A stretch of DNA of 64,000 bases from Hondaea fermentalgiana. Taxonomy: Eukaryota > Sar > Bigyra > Thraustochytrida > Thraustochytriidae. Shown here one piece after another: positions 8,828 through 18,590 of the stretch (position 1 is its first letter; the number at the start of each line of letters is the position of its first letter). The notes beneath the pieces were generated by a model. The model was not told the DNA's origin and made no database searches. It worked only from the letters and a program-made list of their open reading frames with translations. The position numbers and the translations under genes were made by a program. The stretch spans positions 1,007,429 to 1,071,428 of the forward strand of contig NPFB01000012.1 of assembly GCA_014084085.1 (NCBI GenBank), in the 5' to 3' direction.

Positions 8828-10009
8828 ATGGCCGGCACGATGAGGTTCGCGCGGAACGCGCTGCTAGGCGGCTGGGCGGGCATCGGGTGCGCCGTCGGCT
8901 ACGGCTACTGGACCCAGGACGAGCGCGTCTTCAACCAGGTCATCATGCCCATGGTGCACACGTTCACGGACGGAGAGCAGGCGCACCGACTGGGCGTATT
9001 GGCCGCCAAGTACAAGCTGATTCCGCGACCCACCAAGAATGAGGGCCTCGACCTGGCGCTCAAGCAATCGTTGTGGGATCTTGAGTTTGCTAATCCAGTG
9101 GGCTTGGCAGCAGGCTTTGACAAGAACGCAGAAGGCGTCGAAGGCATGGCTCGCACTGGATTTGGCTTTGTCGAAATCGGCAGCGTGACTCCAGAGCCAC
9201 AGCCAGGAAATCCGAAACCGCGCGTCTTTCGCTTGCCGCAGGACCAGGCTGTCATCAATCGCTACGGCTTTAACAGCGACGGACACGCTGCCGTCAAGGC
9301 CAACCTTGAGGCGTACTTGTCTGACGCATCGCGCACGCCCTGCGTGCTGGGCATCAATCTGGGCAAGAACAAGACCTCCCCGAGCGCCATTGAGGACTAC
9401 GGCAAGGGTGTGCGCGAGTTTGCCACCATGGCAGACTATCTCGTTGTGAACATCTCAAGCCCCAACACGCCCGGCCTGCGTAACCTGCAGGCCAAGCGTG
9501 AGCTCGACGAACTCATTAGCAATGTGGTGCAGACCCGTGATGAGGTCTGCGCCGGCCGCCGCCGCACCCCTGTTGTGCTCAAGATCGCGCCCGATCTCAG
9601 CGAGGACGACAAGCAGGACATTGCCGATGTTGTCACTTCGCGAGGTGTGGATGGTCTCATCGTATCCAACACCACAATTGCCAGGCCAGAGACTCTCGTG
9701 AGCGACGCGCGTGGCGAAGTTGGAGGCCTGAGTGGAATGCCCGTCAAGGACAAGTCCACCGCAGTTATTCGCGACATGTACCGCCTCACGCAGGGCAAGG
9801 TTCCCATCATTGGCGTTGGCGGTATCAGCACAGGCATTGACGCTTACGAAAAGCTAAAGGCCGGCGCCTCGCTGGTTCAGTTGTACACTGCGCTCACATA
9901 TCAGGGTTTCCCGCTCGTGAATCGTCTCAACCGCGAACTCAAGGTTCTCATGGAGCGCGACGGCTATCATACGATTGCGGAAGTTGTGGGCAAGGACCAC
10001 GAAAAGTGA
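8828..10009 (+). CDS. DHODH: Dihydroorotate dehydrogenase, class 2 (mitochondrial)
   Basis: 393 residues from ATG 8828, close to the human length. It oxidises dihydroorotate to orotate with quinone as acceptor, the fourth step of pyrimidine synthesis, at the inner mitochondrial membrane. The N-terminus (RFARNALLGGWAGIGCAVGYGYW) looks like a targeting signal plus membrane helix, as in class 2 enzymes. Visible signatures are GLAAGFDKNAEGVEGM (FMN/substrate), NRYGFNSDG, the catalytic Ser in NISSPNTPGLR (about residue 211), KIAPDLSEDD, SNTT and GVGGISTG for the FMN phosphate. The Ser base and the long N-terminal extension exclude the cytosolic class 1A enzyme. The palindrome array lies directly upstream. 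Confidence 0.97.
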   Translation: MAGTMRFARNALLGGWAGIGCAVGYGYWTQDERVFNQVIMPMVHTFTDGEQAHRLGVLAAKYKLIPRPTKNEGLDLALKQSLWDLEFANPVGLAAGFDKNAEGVEGMARTGFGFVEIGSVTPEPQPGNPKPRVFRLPQDQAVINRYGFNSDGHAAVKANLEAYLSDASRTPCVLGINLGKNKTSPSAIEDYGKGVREFATMADYLVVNISSPNTPGLRNLQAKRELDELISNVVQTRDEVCAGRRRTPVVLKIAPDLSEDDKQDIADVVTSRGVDGLIVSNTTIARPETLVSDARGEVGGLSGMPVKDKSTAVIRDMYRLTQGKVPIIGVGGISTGIDAYEKLKAGASLVQLYTALTYQGFPLVNRLNRELKVLMERDGYHTIAEVVGKDHEK

Positions 10010-10399
10010 GCCTTTACTTTTATAAAACAGCACCTTTTCTATGATCAAAGACAACGGAATTGAATAGATTCCTTTGGATTTCTTGTTGAGTAACTTACAG
10101 CATCGTGTCATCGGCGATTAAAAAAAAAACAACAGCCATTGCAACACCGCAAAATAAAGAATCCTATAAAACGCTTCGTCTTGACTTTCGCAGATTTTTC
10201 AAAAACAGATTAGTGCCTCTCAGTGTGCGGCAAATCTCTCTCTACCTAGTCGGCCACGCCTCGCGCCTGATCTCGTAGTCATCAACATCGCTGGATTTTT
10301 TCTTCTTTTCGCTGGCTTTTCGTTACTTTTGAAGGCCCACCACTCTCTCTCTGTGGCCCAGCCGCAAGTTGATGCGCAGCGCACAGAACTTGAATTATC
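10010..10399. other. Intergenic region
   Basis: AT-rich 3' region of DHODH and the promoter of the next gene in the same direction. It holds an A-run at about 10120. No gene is seen. Confidence 0.5.
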
Positions 10400-11601
10400 A
10401 TGCTTCTTCGTGCAGGCCTGCGCGCGGTGGCGCGGCAGGGCCGTGGCAGCAGGCTCGCGGCCGCTTCGCAGACGCCCTGGAATCTCGCAGCAGGATCGCG
10501 AGTGGCGCCGGCGGCGGCCGCGAGTGCGTGGACGCCTCATGCACCAAGGCGCTGGCTGGCCACAGACGACAAGGCTGCGCCGCGCGCGGGGGACGAAGAG
10601 CAGCAGCAAAGCGTTGCTGTCGGTGCTCGTGCTCGTGCTACTGGTGCTGCTTCCGCTGAGAATGACGATGTGAAAATGAAGGAGGAACAGGATGGTGATG
10701 ATGAAGAGGATTGGGAGTGGGTCCCACCCAGCAAGAATCGCGCCTCGTCCGAGGACGAAAACCCTTCCGAGGACGGCGAGGACGCCAACGCCGAGCTTGA
10801 GGACCGCGATGTCCTAAATATTAAAGTCGACGAGGCCATGGACGCTGCGGTCTGGATGACGCAGAGTGAGGATAATGCCGAGGAAGACTATGCCCGACAC
10901 CGACGTAAGCGTGAGGCATCGTGGACGTGGGAGTCAGGCCTTGTTGAGCGAGAGTCCAAGCTGATTCGCGCCATTCCCGGAGAGCTCCTTACACTCGAGG
11001 AAGTAAAGGCGTGCCTCGAAGCCAATGGCGGGGAGAACATTGTGTCCGTCACTGGCGAGGAATCAGGAATGCGCGAGGACTCTGTGATTGTGACGGGTCG
11101 TTCTTCGCAGCACATTCTTCGTCTCGCCAAGATTTTGCACAAGTCCATGCGCAAGCGCGGCCTCCGCTCTTCGCACGAAAACAAGGTACGTTTTTCCTCC
11201 ATGCCTCCTCTTTCTTAAAAGTTGTTTTTCTCTTTCCTCTTTTGGAATCGATTGACAAGGTGCATGATGAACTGGACTGACTGACTGACTGACTGACTGA
11301 CTGACAATTACATTACGTGTGTGGTGTTATGTTTGTGCATGTATGTGTTGCGCGGACATAGCCTTATGATGCCGACGAGAATTGGGTCGTCCTCGACGCC
11401 GGCAGTATTCTAGTCCATGTGTTCACTCAAGAGGGGCGAGACTTCATGAAGCTCGACGATAAGCTCCTTCCTGACCGTCGCGACGAGCAGATGGAAGAAC
11501 ATAAGCAAGACATGTTTGAACGAAACACGGAAGATCGTGCGAAACGACGCAGGCGCTCAAAACGCAAGCGCATGCCTTATGACGAGGAGGACGCCATGTG
11601 A
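10400..11601 (+). CDS. RsfS/MALSU1-like ribosome silencing factor (2 exons)
   Basis: Exons 10400-11185 and 11362-11601 give 341 residues; the 176-nt intron is phase 0, with donor GTACGT and acceptor ATAG. The N-terminus (MLLRAGLRAVARQGRGSRLA) is an Arg-rich, acid-free mitochondrial presequence. An acidic low-complexity region follows. The C-terminal domain, from LTLEEVKACLEANGGENIV through DSVIVTGRSSQHILRLAKILHKSM to the exon 2 part ENWVVLDAGSILVHVFTQEGRDF, is the RsfS/Iojap fold. RsfS binds uL14 and keeps ribosomal subunits apart; MALSU1 does this in mitochondria during large-subunit assembly. The splice is strongly supported because the family-typical W-V-V-L-D-x-G-x-I-x-V-H-V-F motif lies in exon 2, in frame. 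A basic tail (RAKRRRRSKRKRM) ends the protein. Confidence 0.88.
11275..11305. repeat. (GACT)n microsatellite inside an intron
   Basis: About seven copies of a GACT tetranucleotide in the intron of the RsfS-like gene. Confidence 0.95.
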
Positions 11602-11708
11602 GACGACACGGCGTCTGCAAGGCCCAGTCGGAACTGATATCACTGCAGCTTTGCGAGTCACTCACCATCGAGCGTGCACTCGCTCGTGGCCATTTTCGGT
11701 CGACCAGG

Positions 11709-12331
11709 CTACTTGTCGCTAACATCATCGTAGTTGACAACGAAGAGCTCAGGCTTGCTGTAGTGTGTTACGATGGCCTGCGCCTTTTCTGCGGAAATCC
11801 CAAGCGACTCGAGCGTTCGCTGCGTCTCCTGCGCATTCGCCGCATTGTCAAAGGCGGCCTGGAGCTGCGATGGCGAAATGCGTTTCCGCTCCTCAGCCGT
11901 ACGCTGCCGCGTTTTGATGGCGTTGCTATGCGCAGCAAAAGAGACATGTCACACGAGTAGAACAAAGTTTGACCGTCAGTAATGATAGATTTTCCACTTT
12001 CTCTTGCCGGGTCTTCTCTGTCAACGTACCTGAAGTCGATGGCGGCGCTGCCGTCGCCGAACTGGGTCGGGAGACGCTGCTCCTTGACGTCGATCCAGTC
12101 GGCCATTTGCGAAAACGAGCTGATCATCTCCTTGTTCTCCGCCTTGATGCGCTCCTCCTGCTCAATGGCGGCCTGCCGCTCAGCCTCGCGCCGGCGCTGC
12201 TGCTCCTGCCGCCTGCGCTCCGCCTCGGCGTCCTCGCTGAGCGCGCGACGCCATGTCGCGTTGGCCATCTCGGCGCCGCATCCGCGCCATGCGCCCACGG
12301 CGCGCCGCGAGAGCGCCACGGACAGCAGCAT
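11709..12331 (-). CDS. Unknown small protein, possibly mitochondrial (2 exons)
   Basis: Exon 1 12331-12030 and exon 2 11925-11709 give 172 residues. The 104-nt intron (12029-11926) has donor GTACGT and acceptor ATAG, phase 2; reading through it instead gives an implausible Arg-rich tail. The N-terminus (MLLSVALSRRAVGAWRGC) could be a mitochondrial presequence; an alternative ATG at 12268 would remove it. A Gln/Arg/Glu-rich coiled coil follows (about residues 35-65), then a globular-looking part with MADWIDVKEQRLPTQFGDG and, in exon 2, ERKRISPSQLQAAFDNAANAQETQ and a C-terminus KPELFVVNYDDVSDK. I do not recognise the family. The gene is convergent with the RsfS-like gene (107 bp apart) and divergent from COA5. 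Confidence 0.6.
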
Positions 12332-12734
12332 TTCGCAAGGCGGGCAGATCTCCCGCGCTCCGCGCAGCAGCGACAGCGGCAGCGGCAGCGGCAGCAGCAG
12401 CAGCGGCGGCAGCAGCGGCAGCAGCAGCAGCAACGCAGCGGTGCCGCTCGAGCGAGTTGCGGATTTGAAATCGGATTTGAAATCGGATTTGAAACCGAGG
12501 TCTGTCTGTCTGTCTGTCTGTCTGCAGCGCCGCCAGGAACGAACGAAGTGGCCGCGACCAGATCGCTAAAGCCCGGAGACCGTCCGCCGCTCGCGCGAGG
12601 CCGCTCCGCGCGCAGGCGAAGTGCCGGAGGAGGGAAAGCCTGGCGCGCGTCCCCGGAGGCACGCCGACGGCGACGAGGACTCTTCCTTCGCGCAGAAGAG
12701 CAAGAGAAGCGAGCGAGCGAGCGAGAAGGACGAG
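12332..12734. other. Divergent promoter region with several repeats
   Basis: Shared upstream region of the unknown gene (minus) and COA5 (plus). It holds a CAG/CGG-rich stretch (about 12360-12435), three exact copies of the 12-mer GGATTTGAAATC (12461-12496, the third with one change) and a TCTG microsatellite (12500-12524). No gene is seen. Confidence 0.6.
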
Positions 12735-12944
12735 ATGGGCGGAGCGTCGCGGAGCTGCCAGGACGCCGCGGACTCGCTGAAGCGGTGCCTTCGCGAGAGC
12801 GACTGCGTGAAGAAGGAAGGGAAGAGCATGAAGGAGTGCGTGAAGCACGTGCAAGAGTGCGAGTCGCTCAAGAATGCCTACGTGGTCTGCAAGGCGAATC
12901 AACTCAACATGCGCTCTCGGATTCAAGGCCTCAAGGCATCATGA
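12735..12944 (+). CDS. COA5: Cytochrome c oxidase assembly factor COA5/PET191
   Basis: 69 residues from ATG 12735, very close to the 74 of human COA5; the frame is open upstream but only with a GTG. Twin CX9C motifs are visible: C-QDAADSLKR-C near the start and C-ESLKNAYVV-C near the end, with the family-typical SDCVKKEGKSMKECVKH between them and a NMRSRIQG ending. These cysteines form disulfides through the Mia40 import route into the intermembrane space, where the protein is needed for complex IV assembly. Confidence 0.95.
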   Translation: MGGASRSCQDAADSLKRCLRESDCVKKEGKSMKECVKHVQECESLKNAYVVCKANQLNMRSRIQGLKAS

Positions 12945-13672
12945 GGTGTCGAAAGCGGGCGCTCTTTTCCGTACGGATCGTGATATACATACTTGGAATC
13001 ATCCAGCCCGCACCCCTTTTCCTTGGGGAATGCGACTTCTTTGCGTCAGATATTGTAGTGTCGCAGCATTGGGGCAATCGATCTAAATCATCGGTCTACA
13101 TCATCGGCTCGCACCTGATTGCAATCGGGACTCGTCGGGAAACACTAGGCTTTTCGTTGATGTTCCTTTTATAATTTAAACGAAAACAGAGATGCACGTT
13201 TCTCTTGCTCGATAACTTCTGCTTTGACTTTTCAGGACACACCATCACGACGACCATGCGAACTTTTCGAAGTCGTCAAATTCAATCATCTCTCGCACAT
13301 GAGCAACTTCGTTTTGGGTGACGTACCATAGGCAGCAATCAATTTCTCCTCTGTCTTATTTCTGCCTCTCCACGCACGCCCCAAGCATCTTTTTGTCTGC
13401 TCTAACTGACTCGGACTTGACCGCGGAACGAGCCTTGATCGCGCAGTGGAATAGCAGCGTCCTTCTTCGAAGTTCAACTTGCGCGCACAGCAAACAAAAA
13501 AAAAAAGAAAAAGAGGAGAAAGAAGCTCGAGAGGGCCGGGCGCGCGCCGCGGTCTCCGCGCCCGGCGCCAGGACGAGTTCTGCACATCTGCCAGCCGCCC
13601 TGATCGAGCTGGGCTGGCCAAGTTGTCCGTCTCTTTGTCTCGTTTGTCAGGCAGGCAGAACGCTGTGCAATT
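12945..13672. other. Intergenic region
   Basis: 3' region of COA5 and promoter of the MscS gene. It contains an A-run at 13497-13510 and purine-rich sequence. Open frames on both strands lack recognisable features and are taken as chance. Confidence 0.5.
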
Positions 13673-15310
13673 ATGAGCACGAGCGACTGCGGCGACACAT
13701 GGACAAATAACGCAGCTTATTGCTGCTCAGCGCAGCCGAGCAAGAACTGCCAGTTCTGGGGCGTTGCGTACCAATGGCTCATTGTGACAGCATGTCTATG
13801 GGTCTTGGCAATGCTGGCAGACTACATTGTGAACTTGCTCATTGCGCTGCTGAGCTTAATCCTCACGAGATACAAACGGCGATCGTGGCTCCGTCCGCTG
13901 AAGCGCCATGTAGCTTCTTGGATGTCGCAATTGCTGCGCTGGGGTCTCGTATGGGCAGGCTTCGTGACTTTGCACATGCCGGACAGAGTGTACAGCATCT
14001 TTCGCTATTTTTTGTCCATTCCATTTTTCATCATCCTGCTACTCTTCATCAATGCCGCCTTTGCTGCGCTGTCCAAAATTGTGCGACTCGAGGCAGAGCG
14101 CGGCAACAGATCAGCCAGCAAAGCCAACGCCGAGGCGGACAAGGATGCCAAACGAGCCGCTTTCTCGAATACCACTGTTACCGCAGTGGACGATCCGCTG
14201 GCGCCCATGCTGTACGTTGACGACGAGGGCGTCGATCATGAAGCAGAGGGCAGTAACTCGCAGCAACGGGGTACTGATGGTGGGAACGAGCCATCGCTAC
14301 GCCATGCAATCGAAGAGGGCCTTCGTGTGGTAAAGTACGTCATCTTTTTGCTCATCATCGTGCTCGGCCTGCAGAGCAACGACGTTCCGGTCGTGTCGTT
14401 TTTCCAGAGCGCCACGATTTTTACGCTAAGTATAGTCTTTGCAGCGCAGCCCTGGATTCGAAATCTCATCGGGGGTCTCATGGTTCTTTTCGACGACAAA
14501 TTTGCAGAGGGAAATTACGTCCGCGTCGTTGGAGTTGAAGGCACAGTGCTGGACATTACGCTACGGACGACAAAGCTGCAGCGGCCGGACAAGTCTATAA
14601 TCTACGTTCCTAACTCGCGCGTGCTCGAGCAGCCTGTTACAAACTTCTCGCGCGGGTCCACTCGCTTGCTCGAGGTGCGCATGAAACTAAGCCCGGAGAC
14701 ACCTGGTGCAAAAATTCGCAAGCTCTTGTCCGAATTGGAGCACACCCTACAGACTTTGCATCCAGCCCTCACCTCGCATCCAGCGAATGCAAAGCACGGC
14801 AAGCTCGGCGATGCGACCGAGTTCTTTGTCGTGCTCGACCAAATGTTCGAGGTGCTCATTTGGACGCACACCAGTGGCTTGGACACGGAGGATAAACGAC
14901 ACGCGGACATTCAGTCGGAAATCATGCTCGCAGTCACCGACACAATGAGCAGTCTTGGCATCGAAAGCGAGGCACAATATCTTGCCCGCCCTCTCCGTGG
15001 TGTCAGACGGCGAGATCGGAGTCGTACGGATAGCAGCAGTCGTGATGATCTCGACAACAATGACGACGACAGCACAAACAGTGGCGGAAGAGGGGGTGAT
15101 TCAAGTCGACCTACATTTCGACGAGGATACAGACACGATGACGACAACGATGATGATACCGCCGGGGACGATCCTCCTGAACGTTATTCACGCCGGCCTT
15201 TGATTCGTGAGCGGGGTGCGGGCCCAAGCTTTTCGCAAGACGAGTACAATAACGACGACCTTGACCTCGGCATGGCCGGTTACCAACTTCTCGCAGACGC
15301 TGCGACCTAA
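13673..15310 (+). CDS. MscS-family mechanosensitive ion channel
   Basis: 545 residues from ATG 13673. Several membrane segments are visible: WLIVTACLWVLAMLADYIV, NLLIALLSLIL, LLRWGLVWAGFVTL, FFIILLLFINAAFAAL and VVKYVIFLLIIVLGL, then the pore-lining helix (ATIFTLSIVFAAQPWIRNLI). The soluble beta domain follows with the family signature GLMVLFDDKFAEGNYVRV and EGTVLDITLRTTKLQRPDKS-IIYVPNS. MscS channels open under membrane tension and release osmolytes. The C-terminal 100 residues are Asp/Arg/Asn-rich and disordered. The cell membrane cannot be told from an organelle membrane. Confidence 0.93.
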   Translation: MSTSDCGDTWTNNAAYCCSAQPSKNCQFWGVAYQWLIVTACLWVLAMLADYIVNLLIALLSLILTRYKRRSWLRPLKRHVASWMSQLLRWGLVWAGFVTLHMPDRVYSIFRYFLSIPFFIILLLFINAAFAALSKIVRLEAERGNRSASKANAEADKDAKRAAFSNTTVTAVDDPLAPMLYVDDEGVDHEAEGSNSQQRGTDGGNEPSLRHAIEEGLRVVKYVIFLLIIVLGLQSNDVPVVSFFQSATIFTLSIVFAAQPWIRNLIGGLMVLFDDKFAEGNYVRVVGVEGTVLDITLRTTKLQRPDKSIIYVPNSRVLEQPVTNFSRGSTRLLEVRMKLSPETPGAKIRKLLSELEHTLQTLHPALTSHPANAKHGKLGDATEFFVVLDQMFEVLIWTHTSGLDTEDKRHADIQSEIMLAVTDTMSSLGIESEAQYLARPLRGVRRRDRSRTDSSSRDDLDNNDDDSTNSGGRGGDSSRPTFRRGYRHDDDNDDDTAGDDPPERYSRRPLIRERGAGPSFSQDEYNNDDLDLGMAGYQLLADAAT

Positions 15311-15349
15311 AAAGAAAAGAAAAGAAAAGAGAAGAAAAGAAAGGAAAGA
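15310..15349. repeat. (AAAAG)n-like purine repeat
   Basis: Imperfect AAAAG/GAAAA copies directly at and after the MscS stop codon. The rest of the 293-bp convergent spacer to 15603 holds an AGCA tract (about 15400-15428) and an A-run (15579-15588). Confidence 0.85.
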
Positions 15350-15603
15350 ATGCGTTGCTGCTTGTTTCGTGCGTAGCGTACTTTGCACCAATCAAGATGT
15401 TGAGCAAGCAAGCAAGAACAAGCAAGCAATGTCGCCTGTCACTCACGACCTTTATAAATTTAACCCTAGTCTCGTTTTCGGTGATTCATAAAATAAGGCG
15501 TCGGCGCTAACGAGGGGCCTCAAGCTTTTGGAAACAATCTCCTTTTCCCCATGACAAACGAACAATTTTCACCCAAAAAAAAAAACAGAAAAAATGGACC
15601 AGA

Positions 15604-16755
15604 TTAGATATCTGAAGCCATGATACGGCCACTCTTGCCGCGCTCATCGCCATCTCTGTAGTACCTCTCGGGGTGCCTTTCGTCAACACTAATCAGAGAC
15701 GTAATGTTGAAAGGCCCATCAAAGTGCTTGCGACCGCGATTAATGCGCGCAACGACCTCCACAACAACCGCCAAGGTCGCAAAGGCAGCAGTGGAAGAAA
15801 ACACATAGCGGAAGATCTCGCTCTCGAAGCCGAGTGATCCAAGAAAGAGTGTGGCATTTACGCTCGAAGAGATCTTGACAGGAGAAATGCGCAAGATGAA
15901 GGCATGCAGAGCCGAGATAACGCGAATCTCGAGCCAGTCGTGGAGCCCGAGTATGGCTGCAAGCAGAGGAAGGAGCAGCGAGGTAATCACGTAGTACATG
16001 GCCTTTTCTGGATGATAGACGGCATTGTACTCAATGTTCCACAACGTATAAGCAACGATAAAGAGGGGCGAAAGGTTAGCACGAATCTCGCGCGTCGTCT
16101 CGTCGTAGCGTTCCATGACCGAGAAACCATAGCGCTTGGCGTACATGACCACCATGATGGTCAAGACGACCCCATTGCACCCGTTGATGATGTTGTACGG
16201 CTTCTTTTGCAGCAAAAACAGCTCCCAAACGAACTCTTCCACCATGTTGACCATGAAAACGCCGTGTCCCAGTACGCTGTACAAAACATTCATGCGGGTC
16301 TCGCCAAGAATGGGGAGCTGCACAATGCGGTTGGGGGGTGGGAAGACGTGTTTGATGAGCAGAAAGATGGTCGATGCGCCAATCAAAGACAGAATCTTCA
16401 TCCACACAAAGGCGTCGCGGCCCACAAGCACAGTCGAGGCTACGATTCCCATGGGCAGCAGGACGCCTAAAAGAAGATTGCCTAGAAAGTCAGATCGTAC
16501 GCCAAAGACGCGGAAAAACACCGTAGTATGCACGAGCGCAATGGGCTGCAGAATCCACGAGCCGATAAAGATGGTCAACATGAGTGCGCCGGCGGGACTG
16601 CTCGCGCCTGCGGCCGCAAAGAGCATATCGGACAACGATCCGTCGATCGGGCTCTCAAACGTTCCATGAGTCGTGTTGATGATGAAGCCATCCGCCTCGC
16701 TGGTTACCGCCAGCATCCTGCCCATCGCCGCGGCGCTCGCCGCGTCGTCGCCCAT
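15604..16755 (-). CDS. Polytopic membrane protein of unknown function
   Basis: 383 residues from ATG 16753-16755. Around eight hydrophobic segments are seen, for example ALMLTIFIGSWILQPIAL, FLGNLLLGVLLPMGIVASTVL, MKILSLIGASTIFLLI, GCNGVVLTIMVVMY, AMYYVITSLLLPLLAAILGL and AAFATLAVVVEVVA. Polar landmarks are NMVEEFVWELFLLQKKPYN, NLSPLFIVAYTLWNIEYNA and a C-terminal hydrophilic tail with ISVDERHPERYYRDGDE. The segments carry conserved-looking acidic and aromatic residues but I cannot name the family. Convergent with the MscS channel. Confidence 0.75.
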   Translation of the reverse strand: MGDDAASAAAMGRMLAVTSEADGFIINTTHGTFESPIDGSLSDMLFAAAGASSPAGALMLTIFIGSWILQPIALVHTTVFFRVFGVRSDFLGNLLLGVLLPMGIVASTVLVGRDAFVWMKILSLIGASTIFLLIKHVFPPPNRIVQLPILGETRMNVLYSVLGHGVFMVNMVEEFVWELFLLQKKPYNIINGCNGVVLTIMVVMYAKRYGFSVMERYDETTREIRANLSPLFIVAYTLWNIEYNAVYHPEKAMYYVITSLLLPLLAAILGLHDWLEIRVISALHAFILRISPVKISSSVNATLFLGSLGFESEIFRYVFSSTAAFATLAVVVEVVARINRGRKHFDGPFNITSLISVDERHPERYYRDGDERGKSGRIMASDI

Positions 16756-17670
16756 TGTTGAAGGCCCCAACGAGCGACTGATTGACTGACTTTACTGCAC
16801 GTGCCGCCGCACACCTCGTTGACGGCCCAGTCACGCTCTGAAGGAAGTAAAGGAAGCGGCCGTGGCGCGAGCGCGCGGCTACTTGGTGGCCGGCGCCTCG
16901 CGAGAGCTCGCGCACGGACCTCGCGGCCCCAAGTCGGCCGGCCGGGCGGTCCACGTCAAGAGCGAGCTTGACGTTCTGCTTGGGCCCGGCGCGACGGCGT
17001 CGGGGTCCGTTCGGGTAAACATTTAAGAGAGCTTTGCCGAATTTCCTCAATGACCCTCCTAATCCCTTATTGCTAGGTCGTATGTCCCGCGAGGCGAGGG
17101 AAAACACACACCTTTTTAATTTTTCCGATGTTGTTTTTATGGCTCAAGCTTTTGCGAGATGGAGCTTTACTACACCCCTACCATACGGGCTCACTCTCTG
17201 CACTACTGGGTTGAAATAAAAATTGCCGGCGAAGGGGGTGTTCTGCATTGGCAGACAAAAAAGGAATGAGGGGATCTGTCCTTTCTGGTTGAGAAACTAT
17301 TTCTGGGGCGAAAGATTGAAAAGGTTTGCACTCTTTCATCTTCGCCTCACTAGGAGTACATCGATAGATATGTCAGAGACATGGAACCAAACCGTCAGTG
17401 CAGCCATCTGCAGGTGTAAGTGGTTGTTGTAAAAATGTAAGGATGGCTAGAGCCTTGGTTCAATTATTAACATGTAGTTCTAGGCCCCAGACAAACTCTT
17501 TGTGTTTTGGGTATACTTACGAATTTAAGTGGATGCGATTCCTCTGTTGTCTGATTAGGATCCTTTCGCCCACTCCAAAATGCTCACTTCTGAGCTTGCA
17601 GACAAGCTTAATTTGTAATCGGGTATAAAAAAGAGTTGTGAAATTCATTTGATGTATGTATACGTGCTGC
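16756..17670. other. Intergenic region, two base compositions
   Basis: 16756-17020 is GC-rich and is the presumed 5' UTR and promoter of the membrane-protein gene. 17030-17670 is clearly AT-richer. It includes ATACTTAC at about 17511, which recalls the U1 snRNA start, but no other snRNA feature follows. No gene is supported. Confidence 0.5.
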
Positions 17671-18312
17671 TTACTCTGCTGCTGGTGCAGCAGCCTCACC
17701 CTCCTGGGCAGCGGGCGCCTCTGCGCCATTTTCATAGGTAGCCTCGGCTGCTTCTGCGCCTGCTGCGTCCGCTGCGTCCGTAGCCTCCGAAGCCTTGGAC
17801 TTTGCGGCTTCCTGGTCGCGCTTGAGCTGCTCCTTCATCTTGGCGCGGTCCTCCTTCCACTTGGAAGAGGATCCAGGACGACTACCTGAGCCACTGGCCT
17901 TGGAATCGGCAGCCGCAAGGTCAGAAGAGGAATCGCCGGCATTGGCGTCCGCTGCAGACTTTTTGGTGTCGCCCTTGCACACGGAAACGTGTTTTTCAAT
18001 ACGATCCGGGTTAAACTTGCGGTTACATTTGGGGCACGGCTCGCGCTCATCAGGGCCATCGTCCTCGTCGTCCTCCGCTGGAGGGGCCTCGATAGTCTTG
18101 AGAACCTCTTCGAGATGTACACCATCTTCGATTGTATTCTTGAGCAGGGCGCGAAGACGGTCAACCTCAGCCTTTGCAGTGACGCCACGCGGCGTGTCAA
18201 ACTCGCGCGTGTCTTTGTTGGCCTCCAACTTGATAGCATCGAGCTTGGCGCGCAGTGCTTCCGCCGTGGGCTGTGCCACCGGCGCACCGGTCACGGACGC
18301 TCCGTTACCCAT
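17671..18312 (-). CDS. C2HC zinc-finger protein, probably N-myristoylated
   Basis: 213 residues from ATG 18310-18312; upstream frame is open but without ATG. The start MGNGASVTG fits the N-myristoylation rule (Gly2, Ser6), which supports this start. A helical region with TPRGVTAKAEVDRLRALLKNTIEDG follows, then a single C2HC finger EPCPKCNRKFNPDRIEKHVSVC (about 105-128) of the ZC2HC1 type, then a Lys/Glu/Ala-rich coiled coil and an Ala/Glu-rich tail. Members of this class in protists are often flagellar or cytoskeletal; that is only a hint here. Confidence 0.8.
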   Translation of the reverse strand: MGNGASVTGAPVAQPTAEALRAKLDAIKLEANKDTREFDTPRGVTAKAEVDRLRALLKNTIEDGVHLEEVLKTIEAPPAEDDEDDGPDEREPCPKCNRKFNPDRIEKHVSVCKGDTKKSAADANAGDSSSDLAAADSKASGSGSRPGSSSKWKEDRAKMKEQLKRDQEAAKSKASEATDAADAAGAEAAEATYENGAEAPAAQEGEAAAPAAE

Positions 18313-18561
18313 GATATCTCTCGAGCGCGCTTTCACGACGTCGAGACTAGATGCCAAAGGTCAATACAATTACGAAGAAATCAAATGGAGAGCAGCGGGC
18401 TGCGACGCGAGGGAAGGCGACGCGGTCGGTCGCGTTGGGGGGTTCGGCGTAAGTGTCGTATGCGATTGAGTCTGCTTCGGCGGCGCGCCCTGCTGCTGCC
18501 GCTACCGCTGCTGCTGATGCTACTGGCCACGTGCGTTGAAGATCTGTTTTCCAACTTTGCC

Positions 18562-18590
18562 ACTTGCTTGCTTGCTTGCTTGCTTGCTTG
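18562..18590. repeat. (CTTG)n microsatellite
   Basis: Seven copies, upstream of the zinc-finger gene. Confidence 0.95.

Noticed and set aside
17505..17620. ATACTTAC resembling the 5' end of U1 snRNA in an AT-rich spacer
   Set aside because: The next bases do not continue as U1, and no Sm site followed by a stable 3' stem could be identified.
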